Shown here one piece after another: positions 9,147 through 17,231 of a stretch of DNA of 56,699 nucleotides (position 1 is its first letter; the number at the start of each line of letters is the position of its first letter). Origin of the DNA: CAZMRW01 sp964568805 (GTDB lineage: Bacteria; Pseudomonadota; Gammaproteobacteria; Methylococcales; Methylomonadaceae); the NCBI GenBank assembly GCA_964568805.1, contig CAZMRW010000016.1, positions 1 to 56,699 on the forward strand. The letters are read 5' to 3'. Position numbers and translations under genes: made by a program. A model generated the notes under the pieces. It saw only the letters and a list, made by a program, of their open reading frames with translations, had not been told where the DNA came from and did no database searches.

Positions 9147-9343
9147 GCAGCGCTTTTCTGACCACCACATTGATATTACTCATCGCACTTCAAAATTTGG
9201 CACTTTCGTGCCTTCTCCTGCTAAAGAGGGCTAGGGTGAGGGAGATTATTAAAACCGAATTTTGACAGGCAAACAGTATAGAACCATAATTTTTTGTTGC
9301 GAACGGCGGGCAAAAAAGACTGCCTACCCCACCTGGCTTGGTA
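9138..9343. repeat. Family B repeat split by a nested insert
   Basis: The outer parts (9138-9177 and about 9281-9343) match the contiguous copy at 10110-10204: GGGTGAGCAGCGCTTTTCTG-like bases, ACATTGATA, TAGAAC, TTTTGTTG, then GGCGGGCAAAAAAG and CCACCTGGCTT. About 100 bases between them are extra. The extra part holds a GGCAC TTTC GTGCC hairpin and a GAGGGCTAGGGTGAGGGAG motif. A repeat therefore seems to have landed inside a repeat. Confidence 0.6.
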
Positions 9344-9348
9344 CACAT

Positions 9349-9649
9349 TTACGGGGTAAACAATTTAGTCAAGAATGGAGCAACTTCAGCCACGATAATA
9401 ACCCCTAACATCCAACGATTGAGTTTCATTTCTCCATCAATACGCTCGAAACGGGTGTCCATTTTGGCGTCCAATTCATCAACACGACGTTCCAATCGAA
9501 TAATGTCTGCTTTCGTTGCCACTTGCGTATCTAACGATTCAGCAAGAGCACCTGACAAAGCTTCAGCTTCCGCCTTGGCATGTTCTTCACAATAACGGCT
9601 GCTTTGAGTTTTCAAAAAATTTCAACGTATCAAGTGTAATGTTTGCCAT
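9349..9649 (-). pseudogene. Frameshifted coiled-coil membrane protein, DUF1640-like
   Basis: The main frame (9349-9615) encodes EEHAKAEAEALSGALAES, a coiled coil (IIRLERRVDELDAKMDTRFE) and a C-terminal helix LNRWMLGVIIVAEVAPFL. This is the layout of small DUF1640/CCDC90-like proteins. The family N-terminus MANITLDTLKFFE is found just upstream from ATG 9649, but in another frame that stops after about 20 codons. Adding one A and one G between the two parts gives a continuous family-like reading (FFEKLKAAGYCEEHA). The 301-base span would then become 303. I therefore call it a gene broken by two single-base losses. Alternatively the 88-codon ORF is expressed from TTG 9615. Confidence 0.6.
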
Positions 9650-9716
9650 AAGAATTCCAGCAAATATAACTGTGCTTCAATATAACAGACAAAATAGTCG
9701 GTTTCTTACGGAATAA

Positions 9717-9750
9717 TGAGGTTTTATGGAATCGACAAAATTATCCAGCA
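9717..9750 (+). pseudogene. Fragment of a second vapB copy
   Basis: These bases repeat the ribosome binding site and first codons of vapB (8483-8514): TGAGGTTTTATGGAATCGAC followed by AAAA, with about two mismatches after that. They encode MESTKLSS and then run straight into a family A repeat (GTAGCCTCGATGGCTAC). The rest of the gene is gone. Confidence 0.75.
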
Positions 9751-9767
9751 GTAGCCTCGATGGCTAC
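9751..9767. repeat. Short family A repeat with hairpin
   Basis: GTAGCC TCGAT GGCTAC is a 6-bp inverted repeat that carries the TAGCCTCGATGG core of the repeats at 3542 and 4323. It begins exactly where similarity to vapB ends. Confidence 0.6.
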
Positions 9768-10109
9768 CTGACTTTTGGGATGGAAGAAGGGCAAGCAAAA
9801 TTAACGCCATTTTTTCGAAATTTAATATTGATTCAATAGTATTTATGCACAGATGGAATCAACGACTTACAAAACACCAGGTTGTTATTATCGAGAACCG
9901 GCTATTTGATATAAGTTATTGATTATATACTGTATCTTAGGGGTGTTCTGATTTTATACTATTTAACAAAACTGTAATAAAAACCGATAGTAAGCATTGG
10001 ATAAAACAATTAATTCACAGAGTTATCCACAGTTTTTGTGCATAACCGTAATCATGAGAATCAGTTACCGAACGACGAGTATCACTCACGCCTAGTCAAT
10101 CCAAGTTGA
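9768..10109. other. AT-rich gene-free stretch with a DnaA-box match
   Basis: I see no supportable gene here. TTATCCACA at 10023-10031 matches the DnaA-box consensus, but it is isolated, and no DnaA-box cluster or dnaA/dnaN gene is near. I do not call an origin. Confidence 0.4.
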
Positions 10110-10204
10110 ATAGGGCGGGCAGCGTTTTTTGCCCACCACATTGATAGAACTCTAATTTTATTGTTGATAATGGCGGGCAAAAAAGCCTGCCCACCCCCTG
10201 GCTT
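10110..10204. repeat. Family B repeat, complete copy
   Basis: GGCGGGCAGCGTTTTTTGCC-type palindrome, a spacer with ACATTGATAGAACTC, then a second palindromic part GGCGGGCAAAAAAGCCTGCC. It matches the interrupted copy at 9138-9343 and lies downstream of the pilE gene. Confidence 0.7.
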
Positions 10205-10230
10205 ATCGAAGGTGGTAGCCAATGCAAAAA

Positions 10231-10662
10231 TTATTTTCCCCAGCAATTGTCAAGCGAGTCGCTTCCAGTTTCAGTTTTGGTATCTGTTTGAGCATTTGCT
10301 GGATCATGTTCGATGCCAAGCGTGCCGCAATTGGCATCGGTAAATTTAGGTGTGGCGGTAATCGTGTATGCCGTTGCTGTTGAATCAGCGGCAGTTATGG
10401 CGAGCGTGTAATATTTATCGACGGAGTCGCTATTTGTTATGCCCAGGTCGGAAAGGGTAGCGCCATAGGTTATGTGGTTTGCCCGATATTTTTCTTGCGC
10501 CAGCTGCAAGCTTAACAAGCCGGCCTTGCCATCCGCACGTTTCGCCCGCTTAACATATTCGGTATATGACGGATATGCAATCGCCGACAAAATACCGATG
10601 ACCGCGACAACAATCATCAGCTCAATTAAAGTAAACCCAGAAAACCGTTTAAATAAGGTCAT
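10231..10662 (-). CDS. pilE: Type IV major-pilin-like protein (PilE)
   Basis: A 143-residue prepilin with leader MTLFKRFSG, cut before FTLIELMIVVAVIGILSAIAYPSY. This is the class III signal with Glu5 and the long hydrophobic alpha-1 helix. The family pattern RADGKAGLLSLQLAQEKYRAN follows. Two cysteines (CGTLGI and the C of NCWGK) near the end make the usual D-region disulfide loop. It is the last gene of the minor-pilin group but is separated from pilV by 210 bases with a hairpin, so it may have its own promoter. AGGTG lies just before the ATG. It is similar to the divergent copy at 16070, especially in the N-terminal half. Confidence 0.93.
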   Translation of the reverse strand: MTLFKRFSGFTLIELMIVVAVIGILSAIAYPSYTEYVKRAKRADGKAGLLSLQLAQEKYRANHITYGATLSDLGITNSDSVDKYYTLAITAADSTATAYTITATPKFTDANCGTLGIEHDPANAQTDTKTETGSDSLDNCWGK

Positions 10663-10788
10663 TGCATCACCTGTAAAAAATTTCTGTCTGATTCATTTTA
10701 GTCCTGACTGGCTGCATGAACCTGTTTATACGTTATTGAAATCAACTGTTTTTGTCCCCTTAAAGAAAACCAGACAATGGCGCCGAAC

Positions 10789-10815
10789 GGTGGTTTGCCA
10801 ATTGGGCAAACCACC
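10789..10815. terminator. Perfect 11-bp hairpin between pilV and pilE
   Basis: GGTGGTTTGCC at 10789-10799 pairs exactly with GGCAAACCACC at 10805-10815 over a 5-base loop. No clear T-run follows on the minus strand, so it could be an attenuator or a processing site instead. Confidence 0.45.
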
Positions 10816-10842
10816 GAATTGGCTTATTTTGTCATTAGAAGT

Positions 10843-10872
10843 TGTGTGGGCTGCGCTTTTCTGCCCACCTCA
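10843..10872. repeat. Family B palindrome at the pilV stop
   Basis: GTGGGC (10846-10851) and GCCCAC (10863-10868) pair around TGCGCTTTTCT. The repeat touches the end of the large pilV-like gene and probably forms a transcript-end hairpin. Confidence 0.55.
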
Positions 10873-13173
10873 CTAACAAGCCGTGGCTGATTCCGAAACA
10901 GTAATATCTTTAGTCTGGTTGCTGTTTACATTGCCTAAATCTATAACCAATTGGCCTGTTCCTGTGGATGTCACGCCGGTTGTAGACATGGTGTACTGCT
11001 TATCTGCTTTATTACCTTGGATAGAACAAGTTGGGGAAATAGCCGCAGTCAACGTATTGTTACCGGCGTAGACAGTGCAAGTATAGCTGCCTGTTGTATT
11101 TTTTTTCCATCCACCGTTTGGCGCACTAAGTGTGCAAGTGCCAGTGCTAGTTACTACCGCCGTAGTGACGGATGTCAAATTGTCCACATTCTCACTCAGT
11201 GAAATAGAGCCGTTTATCGTATAAGTCGGAACAACGGTTGCGACAAAATCATTGGCCGTTGATGGCACTATAACAGTGCTGGTAGCGCCGGATAATGTTG
11301 TAACATTATAAGTGGCGGGTGATACGGTGTATCCAATTGCCGCTGTCGCATTGATGGTAATACCCGTAGTACTCAATGTGCTAATTGAGCAGGTATAAGT
11401 ATTATAACCGTTACTGTAGTTTTGATTATTCGTACAGTTAATTGTATTGTTGCCGTCGATCATCGTTAATGAAACGGCATTTGCCGCTGCGGCAGTGGCC
11501 GCGCTGATATGGCCGGTGATTGTATAAACAGGCAATGTTGTAAACGCTAACGGACAGCCGGTTATAGAAACTGGCGCCAAAATACAGCTTACCGGTTGAC
11601 TGTTGTAGACGCCGCTAATCGTTACCGAGTTTGCGGAAGTAGTGATACTGCAAGTATATGCACTTGTGGTGACTGAACAATTATTTGTGATGGAACCGTC
11701 GCTTATCGTGACAGTTGATGAAGTGGATGCTCCTGTTATGATTCCTGTGATTATATATGGGGTTCCTGTTGAACCGATACAAAAGCCGGTATCTATGGTC
11801 GGATCAAATACGTTATTTCCGGAAATATCGCGCTGAATGGTTTTCGATGCCAGTTGAAATCCGCCAATGGCATTAGCTTGGGTAACACATTCGGCGTGGA
11901 CTTTCGCTTCTGTGGATTGACCGTTGATAATTAGAAAATCATGGCAGTTATAAGGTTTGTTGATGCCCTCATTCAGCCCATTATTTCGAGTATAATAATT
12001 ACGAGCAGTATCAAGGGTAGCTGGCGATCCGGAAAGTTCTTCTGCAAAGCAAACGTTTCTGCCGTTAGCGGCGACACCGAGCAAACCTACTTTGCCGCGC
12101 CAACCGCCGGGGCCGACTTTAGACGCCGATAATGCTGGGTTAGGACACTCTGTAACGGAAGACGTGACACCATCGGGACCGTATTTGCAATTGCCGCCTA
12201 CATAACAGACATAGGGCGCACTTTTTGCTCCGGACTGCGGCTTGAACACGCAATAAGTACCGGTCTCAGTAGCGTTAAAGGTAAACAGATTGACATCCAA
12301 TAGTGTCTGGTTTTGACCATTACCCGTTGTCGCGCCGGAATGGACGATACCTCTGATTGGAATAATGATGCCGCCGTTGAATCGGATTCTGGGGATGCAG
12401 TAATCTGCTCCATCGATCACGACCTTTTCAAAAAGCTCAATGGCTTCATCGCCGCTAATGCCATCGTGGTCTAACCTACGCGTGAGTAAATCATTTTCAA
12501 ATGGAGTCAATGCAGGCGAGTAGCCATCACAAAGATCGGCGAGTGATGCGTTGCTAGGGTTGTTTTGAACGATATACTTTTTGCCGTTAATCGTAACCAA
12601 ACTACCAGGTGTCGGAGTTGTCCCATCGGTGGATGCCGGCAGCTTGATCGTTTCAGTGATTTCATCCGACGATTCGGCATTAGTGCTTGGCCCGCCAACG
12701 TTACTGCCGGCTTGTCCAGCGCCTTTGGCGGCCAGTACCGAATTGCCGACGCCATCGAAAGCAATGACGCTTTGCACAACAACCTGATTCTCTATATTAT
12801 TGGTATTTGGACAACCATCTGACCAACAGACTGTGACACTGACTACTTTACGTATTGGGTTAGTTTGATCGGTTACCACCCAGGCGCGGCCGAATGTTTC
12901 GGTGATTCCACCAATACTCTCGCTGGCTGTTGATGATGCCAATGCGTTATAACCCGTTGCGCCGGTTTTTTCTATGGTGTCGCGCAACTGTTCTATTTTG
13001 GTGTCTGCAAGGGCTTTGGCTTCGGCTCGGGTTTTATTGATACGACTGCCGCCCATTAAGCCACCTTGCAGCGAAGCGACTGCCAAAAAACCGACTGCTA
13101 TTACAACGGTGGTTACCAGTATTTCAATCAGGCCGATGCCTGCACTTTTTTTTATGGAATGGTAAAATCTCAT
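10873..13173 (-). CDS. Oversized PilV-like minor pilin with C-terminal repeat domains
   Basis: About 766 residues, far longer than usual PilV (about 150-200). The N-terminus is a normal minor prepilin: KKSAG cut before IGLIEILVTTVVIAVGFLAVASLQGG, then the PilV-like RAEAKALADTKIEQLRD. A Cys-rich region at about residues 180-470 has no family I recognise. Three beta-rich repeats follow, starting near 473, 550 and 651 (YIITG, YTITG, YTING). Each has a close Cys pair ending in YTC, as in Ig-like or transthyretin-like extracellular domains. Start: ATG 13173 has AGAGG at 8 bases; ATG 13179 is also possible. It sits between pilX and pilE, where PilY1 is normally encoded, so a tip adhesin role is inferred. 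Confidence 0.82.
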   Translation of the reverse strand: MRFYHSIKKSAGIGLIEILVTTVVIAVGFLAVASLQGGLMGGSRINKTRAEAKALADTKIEQLRDTIEKTGATGYNALASSTASESIGGITETFGRAWVVTDQTNPIRKVVSVTVCWSDGCPNTNNIENQVVVQSVIAFDGVGNSVLAAKGAGQAGSNVGGPSTNAESSDEITETIKLPASTDGTTPTPGSLVTINGKKYIVQNNPSNASLADLCDGYSPALTPFENDLLTRRLDHDGISGDEAIELFEKVVIDGADYCIPRIRFNGGIIIPIRGIVHSGATTGNGQNQTLLDVNLFTFNATETGTYCVFKPQSGAKSAPYVCYVGGNCKYGPDGVTSSVTECPNPALSASKVGPGGWRGKVGLLGVAANGRNVCFAEELSGSPATLDTARNYYTRNNGLNEGINKPYNCHDFLIINGQSTEAKVHAECVTQANAIGGFQLASKTIQRDISGNNVFDPTIDTGFCIGSTGTPYIITGIITGASTSSTVTISDGSITNNCSVTTSAYTCSITTSANSVTISGVYNSQPVSCILAPVSITGCPLAFTTLPVYTITGHISAATAAAANAVSLTMIDGNNTINCTNNQNYSNGYNTYTCSISTLSTTGITINATAAIGYTVSPATYNVTTLSGATSTVIVPSTANDFVATVVPTYTINGSISLSENVDNLTSVTTAVVTSTGTCTLSAPNGGWKKNTTGSYTCTVYAGNNTLTAAISPTCSIQGNKADKQYTMSTTGVTSTGTGQLVIDLGNVNSNQTKDITVSESATAC

Positions 13174-13195
13174 CGTCATATCCTCTAGTTTTCGG

Positions 13196-14470
13196 TTACC
13201 AGTCTTTCCACGATCCGGCAATTACGGTTCCTGTGCCGGTAATAAACGGCGGCGCCTGATTTGTACCGTCCCCCCATGGCTTATAAACCAGCGTTAGTGT
13301 GCCTGCGCCAGAATTCGGGCCATTTTCTGATATGACGGAACCTTTAACTACAGGATTTCCTGTTATTTTGAGCTCTCCGGTGACATAAATCGTGCCATAT
13401 ATGGGGCCGCCGGTTAAATCGAAATTGCCGTTGATAATTAGAATGGCGGGTTGAGTGGGACTGCCCACCACATCACCGTTATGCATGGCGGTATTGCCGT
13501 TTACCCAGATCAAACCAGTTTTACCGGCGGGGTTTGTGCCGGCAGGAAGCATTTGGTTGACGCTGGCCGCTGCGTTTTTGATTTCAGATTTAGTTTGGGC
13601 AAAAAACATATCAAAAAATTGATTGTTTGCGGTAGATGTCATATCGGCATCGGCCGTGCTTGATGTTTTACTTGCCAGAGTGGGATCATCTGTGATCACG
13701 TCAATGCCGTTGCCGGCGTCGCGATTGGATACCAGTTGAGTGTTAGCGCTTTCATCTTCGCTGTCTAATTGTGCGCTTGTATAATCACCCGTTTCCGTAC
13801 CCGAGGGTCGTAAATAGGTACCATAACTCGCGCCATGAACAGCGTCAGCCCCCCCGCTCCATATACTCGTGTTACTATAGCGATTGATGATTTTCGCGTT
13901 GCCAAATACACCAACACCCGCTTTGCTAATGAAAGGTTGCTGTGGCCCTATTCCCGAATCGAAAATATCAAAAGTACCTACACATTGGCTGATGGTGCGA
14001 ACTGCCGCATCATCGTCACTCCAGCCCTTGGCGGTTACCAGTGCTCGGGTCATGTTAGTTCCCAGTGTCCCCATGCAGTCACCATCGCCATCACTATCGA
14101 TGTCTTCGCTGGCTGTTGACTGGCAATCACAGGCATTGTCGTCGGTATTATCGAAATAAAACTGTGCGCTAGTGGATTGCGGGCCGGAAGTCAAGGTTAA
14201 ATTGAAAGGCCCGGCGCTGGTATAATCGACCAAGCCATCGGCGATCTGGTCCAAACCTCCTGCACTAAAATAAGCCACGGCCTGATCCATCGCCGCGCTG
14301 GCTGCCGCCGTTGCCTGGCTGGTGCGATAGTTATCCGCAGTCATTTGAGTTTCTACCAGCACTGTTTTTGCAGTAAGTAAGGTAATCAAGGTGACACCGA
14401 TTAGCAGAATTAGCGCCGCGAATAGCGTCACCGCTCCTTGTTGTTTATGGGCTAGTGATGTTGTTTTCAT
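13196..14470 (-). CDS. pilX: PilX-like minor pilin assembly protein
   Basis: A 424-residue protein with the PilX N-terminal pattern: a short basic leader (MKTTSLAHKQQG), then AVTLFAALILLIGVTLITLLTA and ETQMTADNYRTSQATAAASAA. It is about twice the usual PilX length. The extra C-terminal part contains beta-rich motifs (AILIINGNFDLTGGPIYGTI, VTGELKITGNPVVKG) of a beta-solenoid kind. It should sit in the inner membrane and prime pilus assembly with PilV, PilW and FimT. The gap to pilW is 16 bases, and the pilV-like gene starts about 22 bases after the stop, so they form one operon. Confidence 0.88.
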   Translation of the reverse strand: MKTTSLAHKQQGAVTLFAALILLIGVTLITLLTAKTVLVETQMTADNYRTSQATAAASAAMDQAVAYFSAGGLDQIADGLVDYTSAGPFNLTLTSGPQSTSAQFYFDNTDDNACDCQSTASEDIDSDGDGDCMGTLGTNMTRALVTAKGWSDDDAAVRTISQCVGTFDIFDSGIGPQQPFISKAGVGVFGNAKIINRYSNTSIWSGGADAVHGASYGTYLRPSGTETGDYTSAQLDSEDESANTQLVSNRDAGNGIDVITDDPTLASKTSSTADADMTSTANNQFFDMFFAQTKSEIKNAAASVNQMLPAGTNPAGKTGLIWVNGNTAMHNGDVVGSPTQPAILIINGNFDLTGGPIYGTIYVTGELKITGNPVVKGSVISENGPNSGAGTLTLVYKPWGDGTNQAPPFITGTGTVIAGSWKDW

Positions 14471-14486
14471 TCTGACCGCCAGTTGC

Positions 14487-15248
14487 TTAGGGTTGTTGAT
14501 AGAGGCGATTGTTTCTAACTGCTACCGTGCCATTCAGGGTTTTTGCGACCGATGCTTCATTTTTTAATTGGCCTGTCAGCTGAATGTTTACCGAACGCTT
14601 TTCGCCCAAGTTATCACCCGAATTAATAGGAAAAGAGGGTAGGTTCTCGGCACATATCACCTGAGGGCTTGCCGGAGGATCGGGGGCATCAGCTGCCGCG
14701 CTGTTATTGGTTACGTTTAAGCAGCGCGATGTGGCTGGCATGTCTGGAGTTACAAGTGGGACAAAACTGAATTGCAGGGAGCTGATGGTCAGTTGATTGC
14801 CGTCGATAAACTCTTCCCAATTTTGGTTTGTAGTGCCGCAACCTGCTATATCTGTCGTGGTACCTGACTTGCGTATTTTTATGCTGTTGTTTTCGAGCTT
14901 AAATCCATATTGTTCATTGCTATCAACTGTGCCATCGCCATCAGCATCGTAGCTATAGAGAATACAATTATTGGCGGGAATTTGGATATTAGCGGTTGTA
15001 GCCGTAAACGGGTTAAGCCGAGTATCCGCCGCCACTGTGGCTCCAGCCCAATAACCTGATCGCTTGATATCGTTGGTCATTAAAGTCATTACGGACTCCA
15101 AATCGTGATTGAGTCGTGCCGATTTTATTATGTTGGCGCTGCTCCCGGTCGTAGATATGTAGATATTCATCGTTGCGCCAACCACAACGAGTCCCAAGAG
15201 CAGAGCAATCATGATTTCGATGAGAGTTAAACCAGACTGTTTGTTCAT
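14487..15248 (-). CDS. pilW: PilW-like minor pilin
   Basis: About 253 residues. The class III signal is MNKQSG followed by LTLIEIMIALLLGLVVVGATMNIY. Next comes the PilW-typical RLNHDLESVMTLMTNDIKRSGYWAGA. It carries two or more cysteines in the globular part. ATG 15248 is preferred over the upstream TTG 15254. The fimT stop is 21 bases upstream. The role in priming and trafficking of type IV pili follows from the family. Confidence 0.92.
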   Translation of the reverse strand: MNKQSGLTLIEIMIALLLGLVVVGATMNIYISTTGSSANIIKSARLNHDLESVMTLMTNDIKRSGYWAGATVAADTRLNPFTATTANIQIPANNCILYSYDADGDGTVDSNEQYGFKLENNSIKIRKSGTTTDIAGCGTTNQNWEEFIDGNQLTISSLQFSFVPLVTPDMPATSRCLNVTNNSAAADAPDPPASPQVICAENLPSFPINSGDNLGEKRSVNIQLTGQLKNEASVAKTLNGTVAVRNNRLYQQP

Positions 15249-15269
15249 AGTCAATTCTCTGTGACTTGG

Positions 15270-15836
15270 TTATTCGGTGCAAGATTCTTTGTCAGGCAAG
15301 CCTATCCTGCCTGTCGGCATGGGATTGGCTACGGTGGAAGGAGAACAAATTCTCACTCGTCCAATGGCGCTAAAAATAACTCGAGCGGCATAATGGTTGG
15401 TGCTAAACGTTACGCCATTATTACCAATGGTTCCGCGTCTAAAATCAAAAGTGCTATTACCACTGGCTGAATTCATGTTGGTGGAACCAAAGTCTGCGCC
15501 TGACACAATTTTTATATCGCAATAATCTGCATCCGCAGTATTGGTTTCGGTGCAATCGCAGCTTGTTTTACTTGAGGGAGATTTTTTTGCCAACCCATAA
15601 CACCAGCTTCCGGCGTTTCCTGTTTTTCGGGATACGATTACATTTTCGCTATGTTTTATTGATTGTGTGCGGGCAAATTGCAAGTCTGATTTTAGCGATT
15701 CAACCACTTGTTTTAACCGGTTACGTTCAAGCATATACTGAAAAGAAGGCACAGCTAAAGTCGCAAGAATACTGATGATGGCAATGACCATTAAAACTTC
15801 AATTAATGTAAAGCCGCGGTTCTTTGGTCTTTTCAT
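15270..15836 (-). CDS. fimT: GspH/FimT-like minor pseudopilin
   Basis: A 188-residue prepilin, first gene of the minor-pilin operon. The leader MKRPKNRG is cut before FTLIEVLMVIAIISILATLAVPSF. The conserved GspH/FimT segment LKSDLQFARTQSIKHSENVIV follows. AGGCG precedes the ATG. Genes after it in order are pilW, pilX, the pilV-like gene and pilE. This matches the fimT/fimU cluster of other gammaproteobacteria apart from gene order and the missing pilY1. Confidence 0.92.
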   Translation of the reverse strand: MKRPKNRGFTLIEVLMVIAIISILATLAVPSFQYMLERNRLKQVVESLKSDLQFARTQSIKHSENVIVSRKTGNAGSWCYGLAKKSPSSKTSCDCTETNTADADYCDIKIVSGADFGSTNMNSASGNSTFDFRRGTIGNNGVTFSTNHYAARVIFSAIGRVRICSPSTVANPMPTGRIGLPDKESCTE

Positions 15837-15861
15837 AAAATCGCCTGTAAGTGTGCAATGA

Positions 15862-15867
15862 AGTATA
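15862..15867 (-). promoter_or_regulatory. Candidate -10 box for the minor-pilin operon
   Basis: On the minus strand TATACT lies about 26 bases before the fimT ATG, in the 233-bp divergent region between fimT and the second pilE. No convincing -35 box or sigma-54 site is seen. Confidence 0.3.
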
Positions 15868-16069
15868 GTTCAATCCGGCCGATTATTTAGCGATTAGCCG
15901 GCGGGTATATTCGGTTTAAAGTGAAAATGCAGACTGGTTCACAAAGAATTGACTATGCATGATTCCAGGCAGAAAGCTAAAAGTTTGGTGTGGGTAAACC
16001 GGGAAGCCCCCTGAATCCCTCAGTTATGCTATGCTTGCTGAAAGAATTAAACTTTAATTGGGTGATAAA

Positions 16070-16519
16070 ATGGACAAATTAAAGAGGCAAACCGGTTATA
16101 CCTTGATTGAATTGATGATAGTCGTCGCAGTCATCGGTATTCTGGCGGGAATTGCTTATCCCACCTATAAGGAAAATGAGATGAAAGGCCGCCGCGCCGA
16201 TGCGAAAGCAGGTTTGATGAGTCTGCAACTGGCTCAGGAAAAATACCTGGCCAAATGCACGCAATATGCCCAGGTAATTGGCGATTCAATGAGTTGTGTT
16301 TCCGGAAACTTTACCCTGATCGGCAGCGCAACATCACCCGATGGTCATTACGCTATGAGTGTTGTAGCGGCTACTCCCACGACTTATGCCTTACAGGCCG
16401 CCAGAATTAATACCGGCTTGCAAAACGGCGATAAATGCGGCGATTTCAGAATAGACGAAAGCGGCGTCAAATCTGTCGTCAATGCTTCCACAGGTTATGA
16501 CGCCGCCAGATGCTGGTAA
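16070..16519 (+). CDS. pilE: Second type IV pilin (PilE-like)
   Basis: A 149-residue prepilin with leader MDKLKRQTG, cut before YTLIELMIVVAVIGILAGIAYPTY. It shares RADAKAGLMSLQLAQEKY with the pilE at 10231-10662. Residue 1 of the mature protein is Tyr rather than Phe. Cys residues at CTQYAQ, MSC, KCG and the terminal ARCW suggest disulfides. I prefer ATG 16070 (GGGTGA at 16060-16065) to the TTG at 16058. It is transcribed away from the minor-pilin operon. Which copy is the main pilin cannot be told from sequence. Confidence 0.92.
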   Translation: MDKLKRQTGYTLIELMIVVAVIGILAGIAYPTYKENEMKGRRADAKAGLMSLQLAQEKYLAKCTQYAQVIGDSMSCVSGNFTLIGSATSPDGHYAMSVVAATPTTYALQAARINTGLQNGDKCGDFRIDESGVKSVVNASTGYDAARCW

Positions 16520-16534
16520 CAGCTTTAATCCACA

Positions 16535-17020
16535 ATGACTACTTTTGAACATTGCCTGTGCGGCCACAACCTGGATTACGCCCATTGCTGCGGCCTGTAT
16601 CATTCCGGCGAAAAACTGCCGGCTACTGCTGAAGCATTGATGCGTTCGCGATTTACCGCCTATGCGATGCATAACGCCGGTTATCTATCGGCAACCTGGG
16701 AGACCGCCAGATGCCCTGAAACGATCGATTTCTCCAGGGAAAAGGCCGAATGGCGCAGGCTGGAAATCATTGGAGTAAAAAAGGGTGGACTTAAAGACAG
16801 CAAGGGCGTGGTCGAATTCAAGGCGTATTTTCTACTGGACGGTGAAGAATATGCCATGCATGAGATCAGCCGCTTTGTTAAATCCGACGGTCGCTGGTTT
16901 TATCTGGACGGTGCGCTCAAATCGATTGCAAAAGTCGGGCTCAATACCGATCTGGGCAAGAATGCCCCTTGTGCCTGCGGTAGCGGTAAGAAGTTCAAGC
17001 GATGCTGCGGATCCGGTTGA
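16535..17020 (+). CDS. ychJ: YchJ-like SEC-C motif protein (UPF0225)
   Basis: A 161-residue protein with two zinc-binding SEC-C type motifs: N-terminal CLCGHNLDYAHCCG and C-terminal CACGSGKKFKRCC. Between them lies the NTF2-like YchJ domain (ALMRSRFTAYAMHNAGYL). It matches the UPF0225 family in length and order. The function is unknown; SEC-C motifs bind zinc and often mediate protein contacts. It begins 15 bases after the second pilE and could be read through from it. Confidence 0.88.
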   Translation: MTTFEHCLCGHNLDYAHCCGLYHSGEKLPATAEALMRSRFTAYAMHNAGYLSATWETARCPETIDFSREKAEWRRLEIIGVKKGGLKDSKGVVEFKAYFLLDGEEYAMHEISRFVKSDGRWFYLDGALKSIAKVGLNTDLGKNAPCACGSGKKFKRCCGSG

Positions 17021-17137
17021 GTTTGATTCGGCGATAAGAAAAATGGAAATGAATCCAACTACGACTTCTTTAGCAATGCGCTGAATAAATATCCTTGCAA
17101 GACCAGCCACTCGCAGGGACTCGCGTCAGATTTATGG

Positions 17138-17166
17138 TTGACTGAGGTGTAAGGTTTTTATGTTAT
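17138..17166 (+). promoter_or_regulatory. Candidate sigma-70 promoter of the Ala-rich lipoprotein
   Basis: TTGACT at 17138-17143 and TGTTAT at 17161-17166 are 17 bases apart, about 65 bases before the ATG. Five of six and four of six bases match the consensus. Confidence 0.45.
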
Positions 17167-17231
17167 TATCGGCTTTTTTCTGGAATCATTCAGAAATTAA
17201 ATCATAACAACAACACGCGAGGATATTAAAT

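Noticed and set aside
10023..10031. Perfect DnaA box as a sign of a replication origin
   Set aside because: It is a single site with no cluster of boxes, no AT-rich unwinding element that I can define and no dnaA, dnaN or gidA nearby. One match is expected by chance.
15837..16069. Sigma-54 promoter for the second pilE
   Set aside because: A TTGCT is present, but there is no GG element at the required distance on either strand.
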